Below are positions 22,295 through 34,995 of a stretch of DNA of 64,000 nt, one piece after another. The notes beneath the pieces are model-generated. The model was given only the letters and a program-made list of their open reading frames with translations. It did not search any database and was not told where the DNA came from. This stretch comes from Mactra quadrangularis (Eukaryota > Mollusca > Bivalvia > Venerida > Mactridae): positions 66,421,872-66,485,871 of the forward strand of contig CM046301.1 of assembly GCA_025267735.1 (NCBI GenBank). Reading direction: 5' to 3'. Numbering within the stretch: the stretch's first letter is position 1; each line of letters opens with the position of its first letter. The translations under genes and the position numbers were made by a program.

Positions 22295-22372
22295 AGGGGT
22301 AGCAGTTCCTGTCGAAGACTCTTCATCTCGAAACTCGAGGGTTGGAACCCCTGTTGAAGTAGTGGTTACTCC
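22295..22372 (+). mobile_element. Possible decayed tRNA-like fragment
   Basis: Contains a B-box-like gagggttggaacccctg and a weak A-box (ggggtagcagttcctg). It is isolated, with no SINE body visible. Could be chance. Confidence 0.25.
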
Positions 22373-22970
22373 GTTCATATTAATTTTTCTTAACAAGTTA
22401 GTTTTAATTCCTATAATAGGTCACTCTCAGGTCAACACCTCATATATCACATAAAATATTTATAAATCATATCGAATAAGACCTTAAACACTTAAAAAAT
22501 CACATTTCGTTTGTTAACAACCATATCCGAAATTTGTATATCCGAAAATTTGCAAGTTTACGTTGCGATAGCAGACGACTTTAATTTATAACTATATTAA
22601 CACTATAGTGAATACACAACTTCGTATAGCACTCATCAATGACTTTTAAGAAGGTTTCATCTATAAGGTATAGACCGTATTAAAGTTTCTGTCCGTCTTT
22701 ACGCGGATATATTCAACGCGAGGCGATTATGTGGATTAAATTAAACAGTAAGCTACGATCGTTAATATTTACTTCATTTATATTAAAGTTTATCGGAGAT
22801 CAATATAAAACCTTGAAACGTACATAATAGGGACCAATATGTCTTGAATAGGGAGATTATTTTTTGTAAAGAATGATAAAAAAGAAACTAGAGCACATTC
22901 ATTCTCAGCGAAGATGAAACAAACAAAAATCTACTCTGTATAAAGGAGAGGCCTTAAATGGTTGTGCTTA

Positions 22971-23150
22971 CAGTAAAACCTCCCTAAAACAGACGGTCAC
23001 ATGACCATGCTAAATTGTGTGTTACTAAGAGTTGACCCTTTATAGTTAGGGTCATTTTCATTGAGACATTTTACGAGAGGGTCAACTAGAGGTTACTGTT
23101 GTAGTGAAGGGGTAGAAGTCGCAAGTTGACCGCTTAGAGTGGTTTCACTG
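22971..23150. mobile_element. MITE-like element with CAGTAAAACC ends
   Basis: The left end cagtaaaacctccctaaa, followed by cggtcac, is the imperfect inverted repeat of the right end gttgaccgcttagag, ggtttcactg. An internal pair also exists (gttgaccctttatagttag against gagagggtcaac). No open frame. Similar left ends occur alone near 33524 (acagtataacctcgctatag) and 45671 (acagtaaaatctgtgtaat). Confidence 0.65.
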
Positions 23151-23342
23151 CCCATATTTACATTACATATTAGGCCTATATATGTATAAATAATAATATC
23201 GTTTGAATTGATAACTATAATTTAAAAGTAGAACTCTCTGTGGTTTTACTGTTTATATTCATATTACATATTATATATGTATTAATAATGATATCACTTG
23301 AATTGGTAATTATAAGTCATTGACAGACGTTTCTGTAGTTTT
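23141..23342 (+). repeat. Tandem duplication, period about 101 bp
   Basis: Two diverged units: ggtttcactgcccatattta, acattacatatta and the atatgtataaataataatatc tract from 23141, repeated from 23242 as ggttttactgtttatattc, atattacatatta and tgtattaataatgatatc. The first unit begins inside the right end of the MITE at 22971-23150. Confidence 0.75.
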
Positions 23343-23635
23343 CTATGCTAAGTAAATAAGCTAAGTAAATAAACGATCTAAAATGTTTGGTAAAAAGCAC
23401 AATGAACATTGCTATAATATTTTTATAAAGAAATTCGATCTAAATATTAATTAATACGTTCCATTGATACAACTATTCATCGATGAATCCATGCACCTAA
23501 CATAAAATATACGTACATAATCTTCATTGGAATTATGTATATATTTATACGAGTGTTCATGCATTGCTTTGCTCGCCATTGTAAGGAATATATCAATTAT
23601 AAACATCAAATTTCTTATTTAGATGGGTTTAGAGC

Positions 23636-23930
23636 CGTACCAACACAGTTTATAAGTAATTTCACGTCAGTCAGTCAACCTTCTCGCCGTTCCTGGAAAG
23701 GCTAAATCTCTGAATTTTGCTATTAACCAGTTACTTAGTACATTTTTCCGTCAGTGGCTGATAATTGTCCTGCATAATTTAGAATTAATGGTAGAAGGGA
23801 GAATATGGCCATAGAAATTATTTCATGGCCAAATTTACGAAAGTACGCCCTGCCCTGGAATCGAACCTACTCACCCTCGATCAGTAGACTTGTGTGCTAC
23901 CGACTCCGACTGAGCTAGCAAATTTTAAAA
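23636..23930 (-). mobile_element. tRNA-derived SINE, family B (full length, minus)
   Basis: On the minus strand the head has an A-box (tagctcagtcggagtcggtagc) and B-box (taggttcgattccagg), followed by the body (ggccatgaaataatttct, attctaaattatgcagg) and the tail found at 1335-1450, 29880-30060 and 56870-57160 (tttagcctttccagga, ggttgactgactgacg). It resembles a tRNA-Lys or Ala type head; the exact origin is uncertain. Confidence 0.8.
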
Positions 23931-24293
23931 TACGACTGTTAGATACTCGTTCATGGTTGTACGTATCCTTGCCTATATATTTCATGATTTTGTTTCTTCT
24001 GTGTATTGCATAACAACCAAGCTACAGAAAATGAGTGGATCTATTTGTTCTAAAATTGGATGTTTTCTAAAAAAAGAATGAAATCATACTATTGATATAT
24101 TACATCATCTGAAAGTGCTATATCTTTCCGCTGTCTGAAAATGAAAATTCTTTATTCCTTTTGTTACCTTAGCAACTAAGCATGACTAAAAAGCGAGAAG
24201 TACTAGCAATGGAGACTGGCGTCTACTGGACCATCGGATTCATTGATACTCGAATATTATCACTTAAATAGTATGGATTGAACATTTACTTAT

Positions 24294-24436
24294 GCAGTCT
24301 ACGAAATTAGGATATAGGAAAGTGGTTGCCCGAACAGGTCATTTTAGCAATTTGGTTGCCCAAAAGAAATTTTGGTAGCCCGAACTAGAAATTGATTGTC
24401 CCAGGCAACCGGACACCCACTAATTTCGTAAACTGC
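24294..24436. mobile_element. MITE-like element, family M2 (copy 1)
   Basis: Terminal inverted repeat of 17 bp, one mismatch: gcagtctacgaaattag at the left and ctaatttcgtaaactgc at the right. TTAT flanks both sides (24290-24293 and 24437-24440), a plausible target duplication. Inside are repeated ggttgcccg/ggttgccca motifs and aaccggacacccac. Copy 2 is at 30877-31054. Confidence 0.85.
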
Positions 24437-25173
24437 TTATGAGATGTTCAGTTTGAATGGATATTGAGAAAACTATTCAATTGTTTTGAGTAAAAGCTCA
24501 GATTTAATTTGTAAATTAATTTAAGTTTTGTATTTTGTAAAAGGGACTATAGGGAAACTTGAGTGGAAAATTAATGTATAAGAGTAGGAACTCACAATGA
24601 GTCACGGAAAATTCACACTAAATAATTTTGCGAATCCGGGGTCAAAGAACTATTTAATCTTTGTAAGCTAACCTATCGCGATAAATAAATAACTAAAGAC
24701 CTAAACCAACCCACTATCACAAGTAAACAGGACATATAAATGGAAAGTTTTATCCATAGAAAACGCACGTTGAATTCATTAAAAATGTATACATTATAAA
24801 TTACATACTAGCACTATGCTCAAATACAATATAAAACATTTTTCATACTTATTTGTAGAACATACCCCATACATAATTATGTATTACATGGGATAGATGC
24901 TATGACGTTTGACAGGTAATCATTGGTAATCATCTTTGCGTTGGTTCAAATAACATACAAACCTACATTGTTCTTTCATAGAACGAGACAATTTGTCTTT
25001 CTAGCCCAGGGGTGGGGACAGGAAGCGAACTTGAAAGTGACCAATCTTAATTTATGTTGTAAGAATTCATTTCACCTTCCAACTACAATAAATTGGTATT
25101 AACTTAACTTAACATTAATTGATGTTCAGACAACAAATACGGACAGGGTACAATGCATAAAATTTTATTAGTC

Positions 25174-25243
25174 TAGCAAACAAAGGGAGACAACACAATA
25201 TGAACAAAGTACTATTCTATACTCGTTATCTCCCTTTTTGCTA
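25174..25243. mobile_element. Hairpin element with TTAGCAAA...GGGAGATAAC arms
   Basis: The left arm tagcaaacaaagggagacaac and right arm gttatctccctttttgcta are imperfect inverted repeats around a 30-bp loop. The arm contains the GTTATCTCCCTTT motif that recurs at 1308, near 19372, 44589-44945 and (inverted) near 49053. It has no coding capacity. Confidence 0.7.
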
Positions 25244-25639
25244 AGTAAATCAAAAGGCAAATTAAGTTACAATGAATGTTTATTTCCATTCATAGATTTA
25301 TACTGTAACCTTTATTCAATTTCAATTTGTAAGTTTTTTTTAATATTTATCACCCTTGGGAAGAAAAGCAAAGTTGAGACAGGACTATAGCCCGAGATAA
25401 CCTCATAAACTTGACATTCATATCATGCTCCTGGACGGGCCTCTTCTGTCAAATCTTTATCACCCAGACGCGTTTCAGTGAAATCCAAGCGTTTCTCAGC
25501 AATGAACTACAGCGCCATCTTTTGTTGATATTTGGATTGTCACATACGATTAAGATTGAACGTAACTTCATAGTCTATTTTTCGGTGAAAATGTGTTATT
25601 TATCATATATCTACAACTGTAAAGATTTATTGTTTTGAT

Positions 25640-25793
25640 TCTTGGATTAGAATAGCGGTAGGTTTACTGTGTATTACGTCATCAATGTTTGTTGGATTAT
25701 TAGGTCATGTGTCTCAGCTGTTTCTTTTGTTGTTTGTTGTTGACATGAGGCTGGCTTCATGAAGATGACGATGAGCACACTTACCTTGTATGT
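25640..25793 (+). promoter_or_regulatory. Candidate promoter and first noncoding exon of Pellino
   Basis: The plus strand turns T- and G-rich just beyond here, as expected for sequence transcribed from the plus strand toward Pellino. A CRE/ATF-like TTACGTCA lies at 25674-25681, and a donor-like CCTT-GTATGT at 25788-25793 could end a first exon spliced to 42392. On the minus strand the same spot offers ACAAG-GTAAGT (donor 25784-25779), so a divergent promoter or a first exon of LRRC74A is also conceivable. There is no direct evidence of transcription. Confidence 0.3.
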
Positions 25794-27256
25794 TTGATAT
25801 CGGATACCTTTGGTAAAATTTTTATTTCAATTTTGGACACGAAATTCATTTATTGAAATGTTAATTTAATTATTTTATCCAATGTTTTTATTTTTTTGGA
25901 CTAAATTGGTTTCCATCTAGAAATCTGACACTCATTTAAATTTTAATAGTGATTGAGGTTTTGATATTTTTAAAAGTGGTGGAATTAGAAAGGAGTATAA
26001 TGTATATTCTGATTAAGTATGATCTTACAGGTTAAAATAAACCTTATATTAATGGTTAAAAGACTACTTACATTGGAGGAAGTTTGACACTTGATAATTG
26101 GATTTAAATTGGTTCTTTAGTGGTGTACAATATTCACATAACATCAGTTCAAGTTTATTTTTATTTGGTATTTGTTTAGACAAACTTTACCTAGGAGAAA
26201 AATAACGAATTAGAAGACTTTCATTTTGCAAATAAAAATTGAAAAATATTCATTTATGAATTTATTGAATATTTTATGCAGTAACATATAGCCAACTTAA
26301 ACAATTGTTTTGGGGTTGTTGTGGAAATGACTGAGGTTAATTAATGTCAATACATTCTTAAATGAAGTCAGTTTTTTTCAAATCCTTCCCTAAAAAATTT
26401 GACTATGAATAACAAATTAAATAATTTAAGCTGTTAGGCAAAGGTAGATAAAGCATGTTTTGAAGATTAATAATTAAAATGGTGAAGGGCAGTCCTCTCT
26501 TTATATTATTTTCATGCTGTCTATTGGTTGTGAGTGATCAATTGCATTAACCATTTACTAAATAATTATATTTATTACAATTATATTTACAGAATATTCT
26601 ATTATTTCTTTTTATTAAAGAAAGTTCAACTATCTTTTTTACCATTTATGTTGTTAATGTCAAAAATGTTTACTCTACTTGCATCTACACTCATTCATTC
26701 AGCCTTATACAGTTAAATAAAAAACAATAACTGCCTTAGTAATAAAGCAGTTGATTTTTGTTGAGATTATATTGGATTTGAATTCATGAACTCGCAACAC
26801 ACAAATGCATTCAGTTTTTGTTAAACATAATGACGTCTTTTTATCTACTGCAACCTACACTATTCCTTCGTCCTGATATCATCAAGTATTTATGGAGGAC
26901 ATTTTAAGTTGTATATAATTGATTCAATGACTTTATCACCTTTGATAATGTCTAGCTTTAAAATTACGATTAATTATGTAAACTTTGTTAGTTCAATGTA
27001 AGGTTTGATCGTATCTTGTCAATATGAAGGTTACAGACATGTATAGTATGTTGATCTAATTAGGTCATGTCTTAATTTTGACATGTATACATGTATACAC
27101 TAATTAGGTATCATTGTTCAACATTACAATAGATGGTTATAACATTATATGTAATAAACTGTGTAATAAACCATTATGATTGACAGTCTAATGGCCTAAT
27201 GCATTGTGCATCTAACGATCATGGCCAGAAAAGTAGTAATTGTATTTGTAGATCTA

Positions 27257-28452
27257 ATTGACCTTACGCCAGAATTTGATTGACAGCTCCTATTAGCCAA
27301 TCAGCGTCCGGCATTTGATACCCTGATGTTTATCTAAGATAAGCGGCTTATCGGCCGCCATTTTGTCCGACATCTGGTCTTGACGGACATCGAATTTTTT
27401 ATGTGTTAGCATGGACCCTATGTACAGTTATATAGGGTTCTCAGTGAAAGTTACAAAATAAACTCAATAAAACAAATTAGAATGGTCATAATATGTACAC
27501 ATGGGGTCTATAAATACTGTGATAAAAGTATAAACTACATAATAATCTGACGACAATAAATACAAGTATGTAATAAATCAGGTTGAAAATTACATTTTTC
27601 ATGCATGTTTACCCCCAAAATGTACCACAAAGATCTATGGACCCACCCCTTAACTTTTTATTTCTCAGCATATTTTATCACCTATACACCATTTTAATGG
27701 ATTACATGTATATTAAGTTGTTTTCGTGTATATCCAACAGTTTTCTGATTTATAAAGGATTTCTACAAACGTTCAATGTGAGATGCGTTCTTTGATAATT
27801 TTTGCGCATATAATGTTTCTGTTGGAGCAAATGAACCTACATTTATTTTTGATATATATCAAATGGATATTATAAAAAAAGGGAATCATTTGAAAGTTAT
27901 GACAATGCCATTTTCAGACAAATTAATCTTTAGGAAATATGATATTTCATAAATGATATGCGTGTATTTGAACACAACTCCGTCTAGATAGCCCCTAATA
28001 CCTACCCCTTAACTTTTTTATTTTTCGACATATTTTAATTAACTCTACATCATTTGATAGCTAACGTAATGTAATATTTTTTGCATGTTTTACTGTTTAA
28101 AATCCGTACATCCAAACGACTATTACCAGCGTTCAAATGTAAGTGTATTTTTTCAACTTGCTCATTCTTTGTGCGTATATTTTTTGTTGGAGCAAATGGA
28201 CTCACATTTAATTTGAATATTTATGAATGGATATTCATAAATAATGTATCATTTGATAGATGAGACAATGCCCTTTTCAAAAATATTAAGTTTATCGAAA
28301 TCGGCTGACAAGTAAGTAAATAGCATGCATTTGAACCAGTTACTTTCAAAACATAGATAATGGTTAGGGACATAGATTAATCCCTGATAATGTCGGACAA
28401 TGTACCACGTGTATCGGTGGGCGGAGCATAGGTATTCTGGCGTAAGGTCAAT
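27257..28452. mobile_element. Non-autonomous DNA transposon-like element with 19-bp TIRs
   Basis: The perfect 19-bp terminal inverted repeat is ATTGACCTTACGCCAGAAT (27257-27275, inverted at 28434-28452). TCTA flanks both ends (27253-27256, 28453-28456). A subterminal ttgtccgacat also occurs inverted on the two sides. The interior holds two diverged direct units of about 360 bp (tracts accccttaacttttta at about 27645 and 28005; ttggagcaaatg at about 27822 and 28188). No transposase is present. Confidence 0.85.
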
Positions 28453-29106
28453 TCTAGTGGTTTGGACAAAAACTACATTCAAATAACATTAATTTCTGTG
28501 ACTAAACTAATCATACTAAATGGAAACATTTTACAGAGAAATTGTTTTTTTTTGTTTCTGGTGGCATAGAGTTAGACAAATTCAATATAAAGTCTCATTT
28601 CTATAAATTTCACTGTAATAAGTCCCAAACATAGTCCAGAGAATATGACATTCTTGATTCTGATAGCATGAACAGTATAGGTGTTTTAAATTAATCACTG
28701 TGTATAAAGGTTATCTGGTGTCAAAAGATAATAAATTATATTTTAGTTTGAAGCTTGATCATTGGGCGATATGTCTGTATAGTCTCACTGGCTACAAATA
28801 TGTTTGTTTATTTCAAAAGTTAATTATTGGAAAGCTATAAATTTCTTTTGTCTGACTCTGAATGAACTTTGTATTTACTTTCATACTGTATGCATATGTA
28901 TCTATTTACCATATTGTCATATATCATCAGTAAAGGTCCTCCACAGATTGACCCTGTTAACCTAAGACACTGGGGCCAAAATAAACCCTACATGGTCAAA
29001 AGGTTCTGTAGTTTAACTCAAAGAGTCTGGAATCCATAAGATTTAGGTATCATTAGAGTTATCTTGGTTTTGAGAAGTAGCCAGTGATCACCCCACGATA
29101 ACATAA

Positions 29107-29150
29107 ATGTATATTCTCTATTAAACACCCCTCTCCTTATAAACAGATCT
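29107..29150 (+). repeat. Fragment of the TATTCTCTATTAAACACCCC repeat
   Basis: The sequence tgtatattctctattaaac followed by acccctctcct matches the left end of the hairpin element at 55523-55690. No clear right end was found, so it looks truncated. Confidence 0.5.
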
Positions 29151-29879
29151 TACTAGTTTAATGATGGTTGCCTTTGATAATTGATATCAACTTTTGACAG
29201 CTGTGAGGTCAGTTAATAATGTATTTAATGTGGTCAATTCACAATTTATGTTCTGTTATATGAACATCCCCTTTAGGAAAATTTGACACCCCTGGGACAT
29301 TTAAATTTTAAATAGTGGAGTTATGGTAAATTGTCATCTTGATGGGGTTTTTGTTTAACGAAGCCAATGAATAATCAAGAAATTTAGTAGATTGAATTAA
29401 ACAAATTCAATTGCAAGTAGAATGCAACAATTTGGTCTTCTGGTTTAAAATAATATTTTCATAACATACAATTATTTATAGCGCGAATCAATTATTGTTT
29501 TCAGAATTCCTGTATTAGGACAAATAATATCTGTCCTGTTTTGTTTAGACACTTGATGCAATAACTATGACAAATGCATTTAAGCATGTTATATCACCCA
29601 ACAACTAGTCTAATATTAAATCCTTATTGATTTTATCATTACAAGTTTCATCTCCCTAGTTGACTCAAATATGGATAATGTACATAATCTGGATGTCTTG
29701 TCCTGTCAACACTGTTGTTGTATAGACTTTATGGTGTTACAACTATATCTAGTTACATGAGGAACTAGAAGGCTTGTACATATCTTCATGTCTTGTCATG
29801 CAAATTGTTACACCACCATTATTCTTATTTAACCGTAGTCTTTTTGGTGTGAAGAGAATATCTTGTTTGTTTTTGTTCA

Positions 29880-30060
29880 GTTTAGCACCGTAGCAGCACA
29901 TTGTATAGGTTATATCATGGCAGTCAGTCCACATACTTACTGTTCCTGGAAAGACTAAATCTCTGGATTTAGCTGTTAACCAACTACTAGGCGCATACAT
30001 CTGTCAGTGACTGACTACTGCCCTACATGATTTAGAATCAGAGGGAATATCTAGTCACAT
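29880..30060 (-). mobile_element. tRNA-SINE family B, 3' part (minus)
   Basis: Contains the family B tail on the minus strand: taacagctaaatccagag, tttagtctttccaggaac, tgactgccatgatataac. It matches 1335-1450 closely and 56880-57010 more loosely. The tRNA-like head is missing. Confidence 0.75.
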
Positions 30061-30876
30061 AAGGTAACTTTGAAGGTGTGTTAATGGAAATGTAATATGA
30101 TAAATTTGCCTGCTCATAATTCCATTTGTCTGAATATGTCTGATTATTTTGAATCATCTTGGACTCTTCCTTCTAATTGACTGTCTAGTCATTCTATAGT
30201 AACACTAATACTATAATAGTTAATCTACTATATATGCTCTGTTTAGGGAATACCGAGACATTCTGGTAGCCAGAACTGTCTGTTATCTAAACATTGTCAT
30301 AATTGTCTGCATTTTATTTGATCAATTTAGATATGTAACAGCTGATGCTGACCACTCAGTCAGGGTCAAGGTCAAGATGACCAATGGCTTATTACATTTA
30401 CATGGGTATTTTGTGAAGTTTTACCTCAAACTATAAATGATATACATGTATTTCTAGTGGTTATTACTTAAATGTAAAAGTTTACCAAATCACATGATTT
30501 CCTTTGACTTGCGTAACTTATTGGTTAGAATCCACTCAAATGTGCCTGACTTGATGTCATCCATGCAACATTTCAATAATAAGATACATTTATTCATAAG
30601 TGGTATGCTTCATTGTGGCTTAATCTGCATTAGGTAATAATTGTCATGATTTCTAATAAAATTATTAGAATACAACAGTATTTGCCTCAAATTCTAACAA
30701 GGACTAACCTGATTATAGATATAGACCAAATGATCAACTTCCTGATTATATCATTATGAAGTAATTTCACTAACAGAGATGAATTTTCACTTTCCTGAAG
30801 CTTCAGGCTAGTTTGTGGTTTAAGGCTAAGACTATTTTAATCACAGAACATAGGATGTTCTACTTGGAAAATGTGT

Positions 30877-31054
30877 ACAGTCTACAAAATTAGCCTAATT
30901 ACGGTAACGAAAAAGATTGTCTGAACAGGTCAGTTTTGTATCAAGCACTATATATTGTTCGAAGACTTTTGGTTGCCCAACAGAAATTTTAGGTTGTCTC
31001 AACTAAAAAGTGGATGTCCCGGGCAACCAGACACCCACTTATTTCATAGGCTGT
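30877..31054. mobile_element. MITE-like element, family M2 (copy 2)
   Basis: The ends acagtctacaaaattag and cttatttcataggctgt are more diverged than in copy 1. GTGT flanks both sides (30873-30876, 31055-31058). The inner motifs ggttgcccaacagaaatttt and gggcaaccagacacccac match copy 1 at 24294-24436. Confidence 0.8.
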
Positions 31055-33919
31055 GTGTATATTTAATTTACCTAGTTTCTGTGAATTGCTTACTATAGCT
31101 TGTTAAGTATAACTTGAGCCAAATCAAAACAATGTTCTATGTAGACAATGTCTCGGGTTATCCTTTACAAGCAATGGGACACAGTTATATTAGTACTTCA
31201 AACTTCGGCACAGTTACTAAATCCTGTACTATAGCTCAACCATTGTGATCATTTCCATATAACCTTGTATCTAGTAGATGTAATCATTTCCAGTTATTGT
31301 GATTATTTCTTCATTACCGTAATTATGTTAGTAATACAACAAATATAAGTTGTCAAAGATAAAAATAACTTGTGCGTTTTAATTGACAGCTTGAGGTGAA
31401 ATGACTGATTACAGTAATGATTAGGTTAAATATATGTAAGGAATTTAACTTGTTTGACTTATGTTATATAAGTATATGATACCTGTAGTGTGAATATATT
31501 GTATGATATTTGCTCTATGAATGGTATGAAGTGCAAAGGCAGATTTTGTGGCAGTGTTGGGGGGTGAGGTGTGTCTGTACCCCCCCTGTTTTTCCCTATT
31601 TGTCCTCTGCCACTGTGTCTGTGAATTGACTTTAATGACATTACCTATTAGCATATTTAACAAAATTTGCAGTTACATTTTGTCTTCAAAACCAGGTATT
31701 TACAATAAAGGTAATGTTTATATTTGTGAATTAATGTTATTTAAGTAAGAGGTCACACAGGGGTCTATCAATTGTGCAGGGATTGCTATAAATGTCTTCA
31801 ATTTTGGTGTAAAAGGCCCAAAAATGTTAAAACTTTGGGTGATTGTTGGATCTTGTAGCATTTATTTCATTGTAAGGTCCCTTTGGAAAAATCAGGTAAA
31901 TGTTTCTAGGTCCACTCTTGAAGTACATATTTTGACATAATGATATATCATTACATGTCATATCTTGTGTTTTTAGGTTATGGTTGATTTTTTGGACTAA
32001 GTTTTGATGCACAGTGAAATGAGTGCACATTCATTGAAGGTTGTTGTTATTCTTCCCTGTTAAAATAATTTACCTTGGTGATATAGTTATGTAGCTCAGA
32101 TATAATTTACCGTTGTTATATGAACCTGTTGGGATAAGTGTGAGGTTGGCATACTCAGATTACTCTAGAACCAGGGTTAAACATCCTATTTCAATTATTG
32201 TGCCACTGTCTCTTCTTGTCCGTTTTGACTGTTGATGTTCCTGATATGTTTTCGTACTCCGGTTTTTATTTCATTTTCTTCATGTAGCTACTAGTACTTA
32301 AGTTCAGCCTATACCAAGATGTAGGTCTGTCAGTCCTAACCTTGCAGATAAAACTTGCAAATGTCTTAGATTCTGTTTTATAAGGTCAGACCCAGTGTCA
32401 GATAGTTTTTCCGAATTTCCATATATAGTGATTGAAAAATCAAAATTTCCAAAAAACTTTGTCCAAAATGATAACATCCTCTCTGATTTGAATAATTCAT
32501 TGAATTTTTGAGAAGATTGTGATATGTTAGGATGTATCCTATTAAACAGCTTTGTTTGATGTATGACACCAAAATGACAACTTTGTAATTTTGATATTAA
32601 CATTTGGACTGACAAGTTATTATTCAGAAATACAAGCTTTCGAAGTCTTTGGCACTGACTGTCAGCTTTTGTGGTGACTGGTGACATGGTTGTGTGGAAC
32701 AAAAGTTTCCAAGATTGATTTCAGCTTGAGCTGAAATGTTCCTTATCTTTTTGTCGGAGTCGTTTATATTGTAACATTTATTTGAACTATAACATATTTT
32801 TTGTTTCTTTACTTAGGTGTTTAGTTGCAGTGATGATCTGTGTTGTGAAGGGTCTTTCCCTGACGTGTTTATATTCTGAAATAAAGTCACAAGTTTTGGT
32901 CTTGGTTTGATCATTCCATGTTTATTTTACTTGAAAATGAGAAACTTACTTACGATTGCCATAAAGATACCATACTAGTATGACTGGCAATAAAAAGGTG
33001 TTATATACTGAAAGGAACATTTTTTATCACCTTAATCTACTAGCCAGAACCCCAAGACACATGAAAATAGATTCAGGCTTGTTTGTGAAATGTACTTATT
33101 TCATACAGTCCTTAGTTGATAATTTTGTCCTATTAGGCTATTATTGTATTGCTTGATAAATCAAACAGGTGCTTGAGAAATTAAAGGCATTTACGGGGAC
33201 ATCTCAAATTACAAAAATTCTGTGTACATGTAAAAATAACAGTGATATGGAAGCAGATTTTAGTCCAAATTTTGTTGTGTTTGATATTATCACTGGACTT
33301 AAAGCTACAAAGTTTCTGGTTTAGAATGTATCTTAAAATTGTCCTGAATGTTGCCAAATATCCTTGTAGTAATAACAATGAATACTAGTATAAGTTCACA
33401 TTTTATCATTTCCTATTTGGCTAGATCTAATTATTATTGTGGAAATGTGCCAGGAAGGATTGAGTGAGAGTGAGTGACATGTCTTTTATATCATCTAGAA
33501 ATCTAATCTGTCCTATATATGTGTACAGTATAACCTCGCTATAGCAACAACAGATTGAACCATTGAAACAATCACATTTAAAATAGGAGGAAAAAATGTA
33601 ATGTTTGGTGCATTTTAACAATTTTTCGGTCATTTTTCCTTGGTTAGTTTTCTCTCCACTGTCATTGAAGAGGCTTAGATCTCTAAAACCAAGCTTTTAA
33701 CTTAGGACTAAGCATATAGCACATACCTTTGCAAGTGGCTGACAATGTCCCGTCATGATACAGAGATAGGCAGGTATGTATGTCCCATTCATGAATGCAA
33801 CCCATGATCCCATGATTTATAGTTATATACTCTACATGGAATAACATCATTCTGAAATGTTAGCCTTTAGCTACTTGATTTAAATACAGCTTTGTTGAGT
33901 TCTGACTATAGCACTTACA

Positions 33920-34130
33920 GGTTATAGTTTTGATGGAATTGAAAACTAAGGACTTAGTAAAAATGTGATATTATCAAGATAGGGTAATTCAATAGATGAA
34001 GCATATCAGAGGTAATTTTTGAAGAGGCTGGTTATAGTTTTGATGGAATTACAAATATGACTATGCTAAATTTGGTAAGAACTAAGAAAGGGTAATTTTC
34101 ATTGGATACAGCATGCCAATGGTAACTGGA
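33920..34130 (+). repeat. Tandem direct repeat, period 110 bp
   Basis: Units start at 33920 and 34030 with ggttatagttttgatggaat; both then share gggtaatt, a gat-gaagcat/gat-acagcat tract and ggtaa near the end. The second unit is more diverged. Confidence 0.7.
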
Positions 34131-34716
34131 GGTATTTTGTTAATATTATTGGAAGATGTCTGTAAAGAGCAGGTTTCACTGTATATATGTGTGCCAGTAT
34201 AATTGTGTATTGTGGCTATTCATCTATGTGATAGGTTTTTATGTATACAAGATCAAAGTAGATCTACTATCAGAATGCATTAGTTTCTCTATGTAATTAG
34301 ACCCTGGAAAGTAGTATTGACCAAAAAAGGCAAAATCTTGGATTTATGGTTTTTGGTTGACAAAAACATAAGTTGTTCATTGTTCCAAGAAGACTCATTT
34401 TTTGCCAAATATTTCTAGAGATGTTTTCAAGGATGAGAGTTTTAAGGAATTTCCTAAATTTAGGATTTTCTTGTGCTTCAAAATATCTAATATTTTTATT
34501 ATTTAAGGAATGAATTTCATAAATTTGCTAATGTTAGGATTATCCAAATTTTGAGTTTTCACCCATTGATGTTTTTTGTTGGCAATCTGATCCGTCTTTT
34601 ATCTTGGTAAAAATGAGTTATGTACTAGAAAGACTTGAAGTCTGTCCAGAAAGACAATGAGTGTCCCCAACTTTATTGTACAGTAGTAGTTCTCTGGGAA
34701 ATGATAGTCATAAAAC

Positions 34717-34995
34717 CTGGGTCGATAGCACAGTTGGTAGCGTGCCAGGATTTGGAATCTCGTGTCCTGAAGGGGGTTTGGGTTTGAATCCCATCTGGGG
34801 AGGTTATACCCTTTCATGAAAATTGACAATAATGTCAAATTTCCTCCATTGATTAGATAATATGGAGAAGTTTCCAGCCTTGTGGAAGGTTAGGTGAGTA
34901 CTGGTTATAGACAAAGGTCCAGGAAAGCTAGGTTAAGTGTGCTGGACGCCATAAAATGACCTAAAGAATTGTGTTGACATGCCGAAAACCCATTA
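34717..34995 (+). mobile_element. tRNA-derived SINE, family C (old copy)
   Basis: The tRNA-like head has an A-box (gatagcacagttggtagcg) and B-box (gggtttgaatcccatc), then gaggttataccctttcatg, gtccaggaaagctaggtt, cataaaatgacctaaagaat, gtgttgacatg and an A-rich end. Order and motifs match the younger copies at 42694, 51952 and 52508, with clear divergence. Confidence 0.75.

Noticed and set aside
32304..32702. Minus-strand open frame of 132 codons
   Set aside because: It is the longest open frame in the window but shows no recognisable domain, lies antisense in a presumed intron, and has ordinary AT-rich composition.
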